DNA of 64,000 nucleotides from JACDAE01 sp963717195 (GCA_963717195.1 CAVQVR010000013.1:186001-250000), one strand, 5' to 3'. Shown: positions 9,070 through 18,120, numbered from the stretch's first letter. The notes: generated by a model not told the origin, from the letters alone. A program made the numbers and translations.

Positions 9070-10525
9070 ATGGATGGTCTCGAAAGACTTCACTCGCTGT
9101 TTGCACCGCTACAAAATGACCTGCTTCTATCCCCTTCCGAGATGGTTCGGTCTATGCGGGTGTTTCGCTGCGAGATTGTGGCTTCTACATTAAAAGGGCT
9201 CTGGGATGAGTTAGAACTGGATGGTGAGCCTTTAATTTTCGAATCTCCAGCTCATGGTCGTGTTTACGGTGAGCATCATCCCATACTGCTCGATCAGCTA
9301 GTTGCGCGTGGCAAGGCTCGCAAGCGTGTGCGTTTTGGGCAACTGGCAAGCTGGCGACGTCTGGAGGCACCACTGAATGCACATGGTATCGCGCAGGTTC
9401 AGTCGAGTGGATCTCTCCTGAAGCCAGGTATGCTCTATTATGCTGATATTGACACTCGTAGGACTCAGCCTGGAGCACCTTATGGTTGGCTCTGCTATAC
9501 CTTTGCTTCTGGCTGGACAGCGTTGTCAGTTCATTTTTTGGATGACAATGATGACAACGATCGGGGGCCGATAGTGATGGCGGCTGTTCCTCATGGTCGC
9601 CAGGACGAATGGCTGGCATTTCTAGCGTTGCTGGATGAGTTGCGCGATACTATTGCGCGTCGTGAACGTCGTGGTAGTATCGAGATTGTTGGTGGAGATG
9701 ATGAACTTGTTGATGTAATCAAGCGTACAAGCTTTGATGATGTTGTGCTTGCTGCTGAGACGCTGGAACTGGTGGCTGCTCAACGGCGCGTCTTCTCACC
9801 TGAAATACTGCGTCATTATGCAGCCTTACATGTGCCTCGTCTGCGCAAGGTGCTCTTGATCGGTCCTCCTGGCACAGGCAAAACGACTTTGCTTAAAGCC
9901 GAGGGAGCACGACATGTAAAGCAAGGTGGAATAGTCTTCTATGTATGTGCACCACCAAAGGGACGTGGCAGTTCATGGCAGCAACTCTCGTATGCGCTAC
10001 AGAATGCGGCTGAAAGCAAACTTCCTGCGCTGATTCTGGTCGAAGATTTCGAGATGTTTATCTCGGATGCACATGAAACTCCAGCTGGTGCTCAATGTGC
10101 TTGATGGCGTTGGCACGCCCGACAATCCTGCGGGTACGCTTTTGCTGGCAACCAGTAATGATCCCGAGAGTATCGATCCACGCATTCGTGATCGTCCAGG
10201 CCGCGTGGATATGCTCATCGAGATTGGCCTGGTCGAGGACGAGGCGCTTGCACTTCGCTTCCTGAAACGCTTCCTGGGAACCTCTTATCGCGCAGAGGAG
10301 CATGCAAAAATCACTCCTCAACTTCTGAAGCAACCAGGTAGCCACTTCCGCGAGGTCTGTATCGCTGCCTCTATCCATGCTCTGGAGGAGAAACGCTCCG
10401 AAGTATCGTATGAAGACCTGCTCTGGGCACACGAAACGATTCTCAATGGCCGTGCCCTCGCCGCCCAGGCTGAGCGTTTCATGCCTCCATCCGCACGCAA
10501 GCGCGGCACCTTCTTCAAAAAGTAG
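9070..10525 (+). pseudogene. AAA family ATPase interrupted by a frameshift
   Basis: Two overlapping frames encode one AAA protein of about 485 residues. The first (9070-10104) carries an unrecognised N-terminal region of about 260 residues, Walker A IGPPGTGKTT (about residues 263-272) and Walker B ALILVEDFEMF. Near 10075 the homology jumps to the +1 frame, which continues VLNVLDGVGTPDNPAGTL, sensor 1 LLATSND and the arginine-finger region DPRIRDRPGR, ending at 10525. One extra base (or two missing) in the DNA accounts for it. As written the ATPase would end right after Walker B. No obvious slippery site is present, so a sequencing error or a real mutation is likelier than programmed frameshifting. 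The TAG stop is the first three bases of a dispersed repeat. Confidence 0.8.
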
Positions 10526-10600
10526 GGGCCGCGTTTACGACGTCCGTGTGCATGTTACATTTACGACGCCCAGATGTGCATGTTACGTTTACGACGCCTG
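10523..10600 (+). repeat. TAGGGGC element (copy B) followed by 26-28-base tandem repeats
   Basis: 10523-10546 matches the dispersed element (TAGGGGC ... GTTTACGACGTCCG). It is followed by about 2.5 direct copies of a unit running (G/A)TTTACGACG...TGTGCATGTTAC: 10533-10558, 10559-10586 and a partial unit at 10587-10600. It fills the gap between two convergent genes. Confidence 0.7.
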
Positions 10601-10622
10601 TATAGAGACCCGGTAGATTTTG

Positions 10623-11852
10623 TTAGTGCGCAAGTGCCTGATCTAGATCATGCACAATATCATCGATATGCTCAATGCCCACTGAGAGTCGGATACAGCC
10701 CTCCGTAATACCCATCTTGTCCCGTTCCGCATTCGTCAATGTGCGATGCGACGACACGGCAGGATAACTTACCTCTGAGAATACGTCCCCCAGTGTAGTA
10801 ACCGGCAAGCACAATTGCAAGCTATTCATAAAACGATATACAGCCGCGCGTGATTGTTCCTTCAATTCAAATGCGAGCAATCCTCCATATTGTTCATGGC
10901 CTAGCAGGCTGGTGGCCAGGGCATACTGTGGATGAGCAGAGAGACCAGGGTAATAGACCTTATGAATTGCGGGATGCTCTTCCAGAAAACGTGCCACCTG
11001 CAATGCATTGCTACAATGACGTTCCATACGTAGTGCCATTGTTCTTAGCCCACGCATCATCAGATGTGCTTCAAAAGGACTGAGCATTGCTCCCAACAAG
11101 ATAGCGTAACTCCTTAGCTGATCTAGCAGAACATTCTTTGCACTGACGGCAACGCCTCCTGTACTATCACCATGTCCACTGATATATTTCGTCGCGCTAT
11201 GTACCACAAGGTCGAAACCATGCTCAATCGGTCTGAGCAGATAAGGGGTGGTGAAGGTACTATCCACAATCGTGACAGCCCCCACCTCGCGTGCGGCTGC
11301 GCTGATCGCATCCAGATCGACGACCCTGACGAGAGGATTGGAAATTGTTTCTACATAGATGACATCAGGTTGCTCCTTGCGGATGAACTTGCGAGCATTA
11401 ATACAGCACAGGTCACTTAGAACGATCTCGACTCCTGTGGGTGCGAAAACTTTTTGCAATAGACTAATGGTTGGGCCATAGAGATCCTTTGACGCCACAA
11501 TTTTTGTTCCGGATACGAGCCCTGCTGCTAAGAGAGCAGCGTGGATAGCAGCCATACCAGAACCAAGCGCAACGGCTCCTACTCCCCCTTCTGCCTGGGC
11601 GATAGTTGTTTCAAATGCGTTCGCGTTCGGATTGCTCTGACGTGCGTAGACGAAGGCTGGCTCACCTGCGCGAGTGACCCCTTCGAATGCCTTGTCCAGA
11701 TTTTCTACATCTGCATAGTGGTACGTGGTGCTGGCATAGATAGGTTGTATGGTTGGTGTACCAGCATCATTACCCGTTTTTCTGCGCTTTCCACCGTGGA
11801 CAAGCAGCGTGTCAATATTCCAGGGAAGTGCGGACTCTGGTTGGTCGTGCAT
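10623..11852 (-). CDS. Trans-sulfuration PLP enzyme (cystathionine gamma-synthase / lyase / methionine gamma-lyase family)
   Basis: A 409-residue Cys/Met-metabolism PLP enzyme. The PLP lysine is in the signature VVHSATKYISGHGD (about residue 221); the N-terminal PIYASTTYHY and YARQSNPN motifs and the C-terminal SLGDVFSE-like segment (here TTLGDVFSEVSYPA) are present. It acts in the cytoplasm on cystathionine, O-acylhomoserine or methionine. The family cannot be split reliably by eye: the SNPNANAFE segment and the glycine-rich substrate loop fit either synthase or lyase. It is the first gene of no obvious operon; the redoxin gene behind it is 53 bases away on the same strand and may be transcribed with it. 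Confidence 0.85.
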   Translation of the reverse strand: MHDQPESALPWNIDTLLVHGGKRRKTGNDAGTPTIQPIYASTTYHYADVENLDKAFEGVTRAGEPAFVYARQSNPNANAFETTIAQAEGGVGAVALGSGMAAIHAALLAAGLVSGTKIVASKDLYGPTISLLQKVFAPTGVEIVLSDLCCINARKFIRKEQPDVIYVETISNPLVRVVDLDAISAAAREVGAVTIVDSTFTTPYLLRPIEHGFDLVVHSATKYISGHGDSTGGVAVSAKNVLLDQLRSYAILLGAMLSPFEAHLMMRGLRTMALRMERHCSNALQVARFLEEHPAIHKVYYPGLSAHPQYALATSLLGHEQYGGLLAFELKEQSRAAVYRFMNSLQLCLPVTTLGDVFSEVSYPAVSSHRTLTNAERDKMGITEGCIRLSVGIEHIDDIVHDLDQALAH

Positions 11853-11905
11853 TGTGATCCTCTCGTTGTTAGTTGATGGAGACTCAATACTTTCTAGGTC
11901 TCAAA

Positions 11906-12406
11906 TTAAAGCGCACACAATTTATTCATATACTGGAGTGTCTCCAGTAGTTCTTGTACAGGGGGAAGGTCTGCCTCGTTGTCTGCACTCCATTGTTCAT
12001 AGAGAGCATTATAACGGTCGGCCAGAATGATGCAGGGCTTCACTGAATGGATGGTTGCTTCCCAGGCAGTATAGCGCTGGATGATACGGCCAGTCGGATC
12101 GGCCAGCAAGGGAAAGGGTAGGTGGAGCTGTTCCCGCATCTGTAAGTTAGTGATCACTGCCTCTGTTGTAATAGCTAAAATAGCGCAATACTCTTCGCGA
12201 AACTCCGTGTAGTGAGTGGCAAACGTACGCAACAGTTCGCGTTCTGCATCCGTTGTAACGCTGCGGATAAATAATACTACCAGGTGTTCACGTTGTTTGT
12301 AATCCCAGGGCCCATGAGGCATCCCATCGGTTCCTGGTAGCGTAAAGGCTGGAATAATCTGGCCTTTCTCAAGTTGTGGTGAAGAAATGTGCTCTGAATT
12401 TGTCAT
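11906..12406 (-). CDS. Redoxin/AhpC-TSA fold protein lacking the catalytic cysteine
   Basis: A 166-residue thioredoxin-fold protein of the peroxiredoxin/redoxin family: GQIIPAFTLPGTDG at the start, LVVLFIR strand, then PFPLLADPTGRIIQRY. At the position where AhpC/TSA proteins have WCPxC or PxxTxxC it reads FIRSVTTDAERELLR, so the peroxidatic cysteine is absent. Three cysteines elsewhere (EEYCAIL, VKPCIIL, KLCAL) are not at the family catalytic site. It may be a non-catalytic redoxin or use another chemistry. A TTG start at 12418 is open, but AGAGGA just upstream points to the ATG at 12406. It lies head-to-tail before the PLP-enzyme gene. Confidence 0.75.
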   Translation of the reverse strand: MTNSEHISSPQLEKGQIIPAFTLPGTDGMPHGPWDYKQREHLVVLFIRSVTTDAERELLRTFATHYTEFREEYCAILAITTEAVITNLQMREQLHLPFPLLADPTGRIIQRYTAWEATIHSVKPCIILADRYNALYEQWSADNEADLPPVQELLETLQYMNKLCAL

Positions 12407-12490
12407 GCGTCCTCTCAAATGAAATAATGTGTTGGACTGAGCCGGTATTAATAATATGGTACGCTATAACAACGTTTTATGCCAATAGCG

Positions 12491-12570
12491 TAGGGGCGTC
12501 ACCCTGCGTGTGTACGCTTTCGGTGAACGTAGCTCATCAGGTACCGGGCGCGTGCAAGATGACGCACCTA
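12491..12570. repeat. Imperfect inverted repeat of the GCGTCACCTTGCGTGCGCCC family
   Basis: The left end TAGGGGCGTCACCCTGCG and the complement of the right end, TAGGTGCGTCATCTTGCACG, are diverged arms of a long stem around an unrelated centre. The core resembles the hairpins at 44068-44169 and 57807-57840. Its right edge supplies the TAG stop of the HAD gene on the minus strand. Confidence 0.6.
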
Positions 12571-13371
12571 CGTTAAATATGGAAGCACCAATTCCTCTAA
12601 GGCCATGGCAACGCCATCCTCACTATTGCGTAATGTAACATAATCAGCTGCAGATTTCACTTCGTTGTGAGCATTGCCCATTGCGATGCCCAGGCCGGCG
12701 AACTGCAGCATACCAATATCATTATGGTTATCGCCAAAGGCAACGATCTCTTCCGGTGCGATACCCAGGCTCTGTGCAATAAATTTGAGCGCATTTCCTT
12801 TAGAGACCGCTGGATGAAGAAACTCCAGCAGATCGCGTGATGCCTGCGTTACATAGAGTTGATCAGCCAGCAGACGTTCTAGTTCCTGCCGCTGTGCGCG
12901 TAATGTGCTCTCGTCACCAACTCCTACCAGTTTAATACAGGGCTGAGGATAGATACTCGTAACATCCGCAACCTCTATCGCAGGAGGAACTGGTGGGCGA
13001 TACCAGCCACGGGCGTTGGGCGTATCTTGATCAACATAGACATGCTGATGAGTGTGATACGCGCGGTAGAGGCCCGCGTCACGTAGAAGCGCAAGTGTAG
13101 GTAAAATCTGCTCCTGTGGTACCAGTTGCTCGTGTAAAATCGTGCCAGGGGAAATGTCCGCGATAATGGCCCCGTTATAAATAATTTGTGGCGCGTTCAA
13201 TGGTAGATCGCCACAAACTGCTCGTAGTACGTTTAGCGTCTGACCAGTGGCGATAACAAGCTTCATTCCATAATCGACTGCTTGTGTAAGGGCATCATAT
13301 GTTCGGTGTGTAACAACCTTCTGTGGTGAAAGAAGAGTTCCGTCCAGGTCAATAGCAAGTAGGCGATACAT
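12568..13371 (-). CDS. Cof-type HAD superfamily phosphatase
   Basis: A 267-residue HAD hydrolase of the Cof (type IIB cap) subfamily that dephosphorylates sugar phosphates, phosphorylated cofactors or nucleotides. Motif I LLAIDLDGTLL (residues 4-14), motif II VIATGQ, motif III lysine in SKGNALKFIAQ and motif IV FGDNHNDIGML are all present. The frame is open 31 codons further up, but the preceding GGGAG and the family N terminus favour the ATG at 13371. Its substrate is unknown. It is a monocistronic gene, divergent from mrp, with a dispersed repeat in the spacer. Confidence 0.88.
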   Translation of the reverse strand: MYRLLAIDLDGTLLSPQKVVTHRTYDALTQAVDYGMKLVIATGQTLNVLRAVCGDLPLNAPQIIYNGAIIADISPGTILHEQLVPQEQILPTLALLRDAGLYRAYHTHQHVYVDQDTPNARGWYRPPVPPAIEVADVTSIYPQPCIKLVGVGDESTLRAQRQELERLLADQLYVTQASRDLLEFLHPAVSKGNALKFIAQSLGIAPEEIVAFGDNHNDIGMLQFAGLGIAMGNAHNEVKSAADYVTLRNSEDGVAMALEELVLPYLT

Positions 13372-13464
13372 GCGTGTGCTCCCAGTATGATACCATAAGA
13401 AGTATTTCTTATAGTTTAGTATAAACAGAAAGGCCAGGTTTTGGCAAGAGCCAATGCAACTCAC

Positions 13465-13490
13465 TGTAGGAGCCAGATTTATCGCGTCCG
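13465..13490 (+). repeat. Dispersed TAGGRGC...TTTATCGCG element, copy C
   Basis: Starts TGTAGGAGCCAGATTTATCG and ends CGTCCG. It is located in the divergent spacer between the HAD phosphatase and mrp genes; nearly identical to copy D at 45234-45258. Confidence 0.7.
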
Positions 13491-13584
13491 CTGTACCCGC
13501 ATGCGCCCATGTTGCTTGCCAAATAGGAACGATAATCTTATACTAACGCAGGAGACTAATTGAAAAGAAGCAGGGAGAACAAGA

Positions 13585-14487
13585 GTGCAACGTACACAGC
13601 GAACACGGTTAGAACGCGTCGGTACATTGCTTGTGGTCGGCAGTGGCAAAGGCGGTGTAGGAAAATCGACGGTGAGCGTCAATCTGGCGGTGGCTCTGGG
13701 CAAAAAAGGTGCAAGAGTAGGCCTACTCGATGGCGATGCCTATGGTCCCAGTATCCCAATGATGCTGGGAGTGCGCCGGAAAGCTGCAAGTAAGGGATCG
13801 GAAGCTGTGCTTCCCCTGGCTGAACGGAAAGACATACCACCAGAATTGAAAATCAAGCCCTTGCCACGCTATGGTATCAAAATTATGTCGGTTGGTTTTT
13901 TTATTGGTGAGGACCAGGCGGTTGCTCCCATGCCCGATGTGTTAGGAATGCTCATCCGTCAACTCCTCTACTCGGTCGATTGGGGCGAACTGGACTATCT
14001 GATCATCGACCTGCCACCGGGCACGAGCGAGCCACAGGCAACGCTTTGTCGTGAGATGCAGCTGGATGGTGCGATATTAGTCACGACTCCTCAGGATATT
14101 GCCCGTATCGATACTTCCAAAGCCCTTGCGATGTTCCAGGCAGTAAACGTGCCCGTATTGGGCCTTGTGCAGAATATGGATGGCTTTCTTTGCCCTCATT
14201 GTGGGGAGCACGTGGATATTTTTCCGCGCAGTCAGGAGACGCGTATTCTCCTTGACGACCTGCGCCTTTTAGGCCGTATTCCACTGGATCCAGCAGCGGT
14301 TGTTAGTGGTGATAAGGGACATCCCGTGGTGGCAAGTATGCCAGAGTCGCCTGTTGCGCAAGCCTTTTTCGGCGTGGCGGAAGAGGTAATGGGTATGCTC
14401 AAAGCAACCAACAATGCGCCGATTTCTGATGAGACTGCGGACAATACGGAACAAGGAAAGCAGACGGACGATGAAAGAGAAGATTAA
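13585..14487 (+). CDS. mrp: Mrp/ApbC/NBP35-type ATPase, iron-sulfur cluster carrier
   Basis: A 300-residue P-loop ATPase of the Mrp family, which carries and transfers [4Fe-4S] clusters to apo-proteins. The deviant Walker A SGKGGVGKST (about residues 18-27), the LLDGDAYGPSIP segment, the Walker B-like IIDLPPGT and the cluster-binding CPHC (about residue 202) are clear. The DUF59 domain often seen at the N terminus is missing. It starts with GTG, supported by AGGGAG at 13572-13577. The last 17 bases overlap the NUDIX gene, so both are probably co-translated. Many Fe-S proteins in the window (redox operon, radical SAM) could be clients. Confidence 0.9.
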   Translation: MQRTQRTRLERVGTLLVVGSGKGGVGKSTVSVNLAVALGKKGARVGLLDGDAYGPSIPMMLGVRRKAASKGSEAVLPLAERKDIPPELKIKPLPRYGIKIMSVGFFIGEDQAVAPMPDVLGMLIRQLLYSVDWGELDYLIIDLPPGTSEPQATLCREMQLDGAILVTTPQDIARIDTSKALAMFQAVNVPVLGLVQNMDGFLCPHCGEHVDIFPRSQETRILLDDLRLLGRIPLDPAAVVSGDKGHPVVASMPESPVAQAFFGVAEEVMGMLKATNNAPISDETADNTEQGKQTDDERED

Positions 14488-14935
14488 GGGGCTGCTCGCG
14501 GGAATCATCTTTCGCCTGATTGCGTTGTTCACGCTGGGACAGATCTCGCCGGTATTGAGCGGTTGTGTGATTATCGAGCGCGAGGGCAAATTTCTTTTGA
14601 TTGATCGCTCTGATGGTCTGGGCTATACGATTCCTGGTGGGATTGTACGGTATAAAGAAACGTTGGAGCAATGTGTACTGCGCGAAGCATACGAGGAGAC
14701 CGGTTACAATGTGAAGCTAACCGGCCTGGTCGGTATCTACTCGGCGCTGAAGCGTGACCCACGTTTGCGAGCCGTTTCTATTGCCTACAAAGGGAGTATT
14801 GTCGATGGGACGGAGCGCGGATCGGGTGAGGGAAAGACCTGCTGGCACTCGCCTGACGAAGTCTTTGGACGTATGGCTTTTGATTGTGAACATATGCTCA
14901 AAGATTATATGAGCGACACCCAGAGGCTCTCATGA
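14471..14935 (+). CDS. NUDIX hydrolase with hydrophobic N terminus
   Basis: A 154-residue protein with a complete Nudix box (GIVRYKETLEQCVLREAYEE then TGY), which binds Mg2+ and hydrolyses nucleoside diphosphates linked to another moiety. Residues about 6-30 (GLLAGIIFRLIALFTLGQISPVL) are hydrophobic and may anchor the enzyme in the membrane, which is unusual for the family. The ATG at 14471, with AAGGAAAG about 9 bases upstream, was chosen over the longer open frame, which runs antiparallel to nothing and only repeats mrp codons. It overlaps the end of mrp. Substrate unknown. Confidence 0.85.
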   Translation: MKEKIKGLLAGIIFRLIALFTLGQISPVLSGCVIIEREGKFLLIDRSDGLGYTIPGGIVRYKETLEQCVLREAYEETGYNVKLTGLVGIYSALKRDPRLRAVSIAYKGSIVDGTERGSGEGKTCWHSPDEVFGRMAFDCEHMLKDYMSDTQRLS

Positions 14936-14957
14936 GATCGGTCCTCTTTTTTATGCA

Positions 14958-14986
14958 TTGACTATATTTAAAAACCATGCTATAAT
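14958..14986 (+). promoter_or_regulatory. Near-consensus sigma70-type promoter for the aldehyde dehydrogenase gene
   Basis: TTGACT (14958-14963), 17 bases, TATAAT (14981-14986). The predicted transcript starts near 14993, leaving a leader of about 320 bases before the ATG at 15317. Confidence 0.8.
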
Positions 14987-14992
14987 AGAAGA

Positions 14993-15316
14993 GGAATAAA
15001 AGCCTCTACAACACTATTTCTTCCACCAGAAGTAGCTTCGGTACTTCCCTTCTTCTGTGGTATCCCTGTAAGGCCACAAAACATCCCCTATGTCGATTGG
15101 ACTAGGAGCCAGGCATACAACACTACGGTGTTCTGACATTTCGGAGACCGCACGCACACCTGACTTACCATACAACTACTGTTGTGCAACTACACTTGAT
15201 AATGCGTTCGCGCATGTCATGCTGTACTTGAGGAGTCAATTGAAAGCAGTGCTGTTCGTCAACGAAGAACGGCAGAAAGAGTCAAGAACATGACCGTTTC
15301 ATATGGAGAGATCACC
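14993..15316 (+). promoter_or_regulatory. Long structured 5' leader with mutually exclusive stem-loops
   Basis: Two stems compete for 15029-15032. GAAGTA (15029-15034) can pair with TACTTC (15042-15047), or CCAC-AGAAG (15023-15032, one bulge) with CTTCTGTGG (15052-15060). Near the gene, GAGGAG precedes a TTG-started frame of 17 codons whose TGA overlaps an upstream ATG (15290). I do not recognise a known riboswitch class here. Confidence 0.4.
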
Positions 15317-16783
15317 ATGGCACGAGAAGTTGCCCAGTTTTTAGACCAGCCTCACAAGCTGCTCATAGATGGGGAGTGGATCGAAGCCGCTTCTGGCAAC
15401 GTCTTCCCGGTCTATAATCCAGCAACGGGTGAGATCATCGCCCAGGTAGCTAAGGGCGACAAAGAAGATATTGATCGTGCCGTTCGAGCGGCACGCAGAG
15501 CCTTTGATGGTGGCCCATGGCGCACCATGACCCCCTCCCAACGAGGACGCTACATCTGGAGGGTTGCTGAACTGCTTGAACAGCATAGTGAGGAATTTGC
15601 CCAGCTCGAATCGCTTGATAATGGGAAGCCCATCACGGAAGCTCGTGCAGCTGATGTCCCCCTTGCTGTGGATCTGTTCCGCTACATGGCTGGTTGGGCC
15701 AGCAAGATTGAGGGAAACACCATTCCCATCTCCATGCCTGGCAAGTACTTCGCCTATACACTGCGAGAGCCCGTCGGCGTCGTTGGTCAGATCATTCCGT
15801 GGAATTTCCCCTTGCTTATGGCCGCCTGGAAACTGGGTCCAGCACTTGCAGCGGGATGCACTATCATCCTTAAGCCAGCGTCGCTGACCCCACTCTCAGC
15901 TTTGAGGCTCGGAGAACTCTTCGTCGAGGCAGGCTTCCCTGCAGGGGTGGTGAACATCGTGACAGGACCTGGTCAAACAGCAGGGGCAGCACTTGCAGCT
16001 CATCCTGATGTTGACAAGATCGCTATCACCGGGTCAACAGAAGTTGGCAAGCAGATCGTTCATGCAGCGACAGGCAACCTCAAGAAGGTCTCGCTTGAAT
16101 TGGGTGGAAAGTCGCCTAACATTGTTTTGAAAGACGCGGACATGGACGTTGCTATCCAGGGCGCTGCCAACGCCATCTTTTTCAATCAGGGGCAGGTATG
16201 CTGTGCTGGCTCACGTCTCTACGTTGAGGAAGCAGTGTATGACCAGGTCGTTGAGGGCGTCGCCGAGCATGCCAAAAAGATCAAGGTCGGCCCAGGCCTT
16301 GATCCGCAGACGCAGATGGGGCCACTGATATCCGATCATCAATTGCATCTTGTCTCTGACTATGTGGCATCTGGCCTCGCCAGTGGAGCTACGGCACTCA
16401 GTGGAGGGCACAGATACGGCGAGCAGGGCTACTTCCTTGAGCCGACGGTCCTGGCTCATGCGAAGCAGGACATGCAGGTTGTCCAGGAAGAGATCTTTGG
16501 ACCAGTAGTAGTAGCTTTGCCGTTCAAGGAACTCGATGAGCTTCTCCCACTTGCCAATGATTCGATGTACGGTCTGGCAGCAGGCATCTGGACAAAAGAT
16601 CTCAGCAAGGCACACTTGCTCGCCGCGCACCTCAATGCCGGGACAGTGTGGATCAACTGCTACAACGTGTTTGACGCAGCAATGCCCTTTGGTGGTTACA
16701 AGCAGTCTGGTTGGGGTCGGGAAATGGGTCACGAAGTGCTTGAAAACTACACCGAGGTCAAGTCTGTCTGCATCAAATTGTAA
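15317..16783 (+). CDS. NAD(P)-dependent aldehyde dehydrogenase
   Basis: A 488-residue member of the classical ALDH superfamily, which oxidises aldehydes to acids. The catalytic cysteine is in GQVCCAG (about residue 294), the general-base glutamate in LELGGKSPN (about 260) and the cofactor site in GQIIPWNFP and ITGSTEVG. It is closest in style to the plant/bacterial broad-range or betaine-aldehyde type enzymes; the substrate is open. GGAGAG at 15305-15310 selects the ATG at 15317 over the one at 15290. It stands just before the plant-wall hydrolases, so it could serve sugar or aromatic aldehyde oxidation, but that link is only positional. Confidence 0.92.
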   Translation: MAREVAQFLDQPHKLLIDGEWIEAASGNVFPVYNPATGEIIAQVAKGDKEDIDRAVRAARRAFDGGPWRTMTPSQRGRYIWRVAELLEQHSEEFAQLESLDNGKPITEARAADVPLAVDLFRYMAGWASKIEGNTIPISMPGKYFAYTLREPVGVVGQIIPWNFPLLMAAWKLGPALAAGCTIILKPASLTPLSALRLGELFVEAGFPAGVVNIVTGPGQTAGAALAAHPDVDKIAITGSTEVGKQIVHAATGNLKKVSLELGGKSPNIVLKDADMDVAIQGAANAIFFNQGQVCCAGSRLYVEEAVYDQVVEGVAEHAKKIKVGPGLDPQTQMGPLISDHQLHLVSDYVASGLASGATALSGGHRYGEQGYFLEPTVLAHAKQDMQVVQEEIFGPVVVALPFKELDELLPLANDSMYGLAAGIWTKDLSKAHLLAAHLNAGTVWINCYNVFDAAMPFGGYKQSGWGREMGHEVLENYTEVKSVCIKL

Positions 16784-16815
16784 AGCTCTTCGTCTGAAGT
16801 TTTAAATGAAGAAAA

Positions 16816-16844
16816 GGAACTGGTTGACAATCTCTACCAGTTCC
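16816..16844. terminator. Stem-loop between convergent genes
   Basis: GGAACTGGT (16816-16824) and ACCAGTTCC (16836-16844) form a 9-bp stem with an 11-base loop between the convergent aldehyde dehydrogenase and pectate lyase genes. There is an A-rich flank on the left (a T-run for the minus strand) but no T-run on the right. Confidence 0.6.
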
Positions 16845-16877
16845 TGCACACCGGTTCCTATTCCAACTGACCGCTCC

Positions 16878-18068
16878 TCAAGCGTCGCCGTAGCCGTCGT
16901 TGTCCAGATTGGTCGCCTTTTGGGTTGTCCACAAGCTTCCCGTTTGGCCCAGCGAGGTAACATTGGCCATCACCAGACTATCCACCTGGTCGAGCGGTTG
17001 TGCACCTGCATTGGCGACCACGTAACTATACGCACTCGCCGCGCTGCTGGTCGGAATACTACTCGTCGTGGGTGACCACGGTGCCGACAATGCTGTGGCA
17101 CCGCCGCCGAGAGCGAGCAGTTGCCCGTCGAGCGTGCCGTTCTTATTGCTGTCCAGATAGTTGCCGCTGTTGAACACTGACTGGTTGCCCATCTGGAAGT
17201 ACGTGTTCGCGGGATTTGAGGTCGCCGGGCCTGCGATGAAGTAGTTGCCGATCACGTCATGGGAGAAATGGCCGCTGGAGTTGCCAGCCGTGTAACCAGC
17301 CTGATAGTCGTATACCACATTGTTAATGAACTGAGTGTTATCTTTGGCCAATGGATTGCGGTTGTGCGAGTTGGCGAACACATCGTGGTACCACGTGTAG
17401 GGGCCGGTCTGGGTATGCGCACCGAACTGCTGGCCGATAGGATCGGCGATGATCGAGTCCTGCACCGTGATGTTCTTAGCACCCACGCTGTCGATGTCAT
17501 TCCACCGTCCGAACTCAATGGACACGTGGTCGAAGATCAGGTCACTGGCGTTGAGTAGGTTGAGAGTGCTCTTGCTCTTCACCGGATCGAGATCCCCTTG
17601 CCGGAACCGGATGTTCTGCACGATGTCGTTCGACGCACCACTGAAGGAGACCTCGCGGCCCATGATGCCGACGCCGACGCCTGGCGCGGTCTGTCCCTCG
17701 ATGGTTAGATTGCTGGCCACAGTCACCGCAGAAGACAGACGGATATATCCGCTCACACTGAATTCGACGACCCGATTACCCTTGCTCACCGCGTCCCGGA
17801 ACGAGCCGACACCGGAGTCGTTGAGGTTGGTGACAAAGTAGACCTGGCCGTTGCCGCCGCCAGTCGCGTTGCTGCCGAAGCCAACCGCGCCCGGGAATGC
17901 TACTGCGGGAGACGCGATGCCGGAGGTTTGATACGAAGCTGAGTGTGCTCTGGGAATACTCGCCAGACCTCCTACAAAGGCTGACAATATCAGCACGAGC
18001 AGGGCTACCATGGCGTAGAGGTGCCCCCGTTTCCAGAGGCTTTTGCGCATAGGGGAATGTTCTGACAT
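16878..18068 (-). CDS. Secreted pectate lyase-like polysaccharide lyase
   Basis: A 396-residue extracellular protein. It has a positively charged N terminus, one long hydrophobic segment (YAMVALLVLILSAFVGGLAS) and a likely cleavage after ARAHS/SA-type residues, then a right-handed parallel beta-helix typical of pectate lyase (PL1-like): GFGSNATGGGNGQVYFVTNL, SNLTIEGQTAPG, DLIFDHVSIEFGRW, YHDVFANSHNRNPLAKDN. The family arginine is in the NRNPL segment. It eliminates across alpha-1,4 galacturonan. The frame is open 59 codons further up; AAGGAAAG before the ATG at 18068 selects this start. An AGAATC-N7-GATTCT palindrome lies 53 bases upstream. It should work with the GH28 enzyme to open pectin. 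Confidence 0.85.
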   Translation of the reverse strand: MSEHSPMRKSLWKRGHLYAMVALLVLILSAFVGGLASIPRAHSASYQTSGIASPAVAFPGAVGFGSNATGGGNGQVYFVTNLNDSGVGSFRDAVSKGNRVVEFSVSGYIRLSSAVTVASNLTIEGQTAPGVGVGIMGREVSFSGASNDIVQNIRFRQGDLDPVKSKSTLNLLNASDLIFDHVSIEFGRWNDIDSVGAKNITVQDSIIADPIGQQFGAHTQTGPYTWYHDVFANSHNRNPLAKDNTQFINNVVYDYQAGYTAGNSSGHFSHDVIGNYFIAGPATSNPANTYFQMGNQSVFNSGNYLDSNKNGTLDGQLLALGGGATALSAPWSPTTSSIPTSSAASAYSYVVANAGAQPLDQVDSLVMANVTSLGQTGSLWTTQKATNLDNDGYGDA

Positions 18069-18120
18069 AGCTTTCCTTGCTTTCCTTTCCTTGCGTTGGT
18101 CCGTTTGACCTCCATGTCCC

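Noticed and set aside
10040..10100. Programmed ribosomal frameshifting in the AAA gene
   Set aside because: No slippery heptamer, stem or ribosome-like site at the switch; plain mutation or read error is simpler.
15090..15293. 67-residue frame before the aldehyde dehydrogenase gene
   Set aside because: No ribosome site at its ATG and no recognisable composition; only its last 17 codons have a ribosome-like box, noted under the leader finding.
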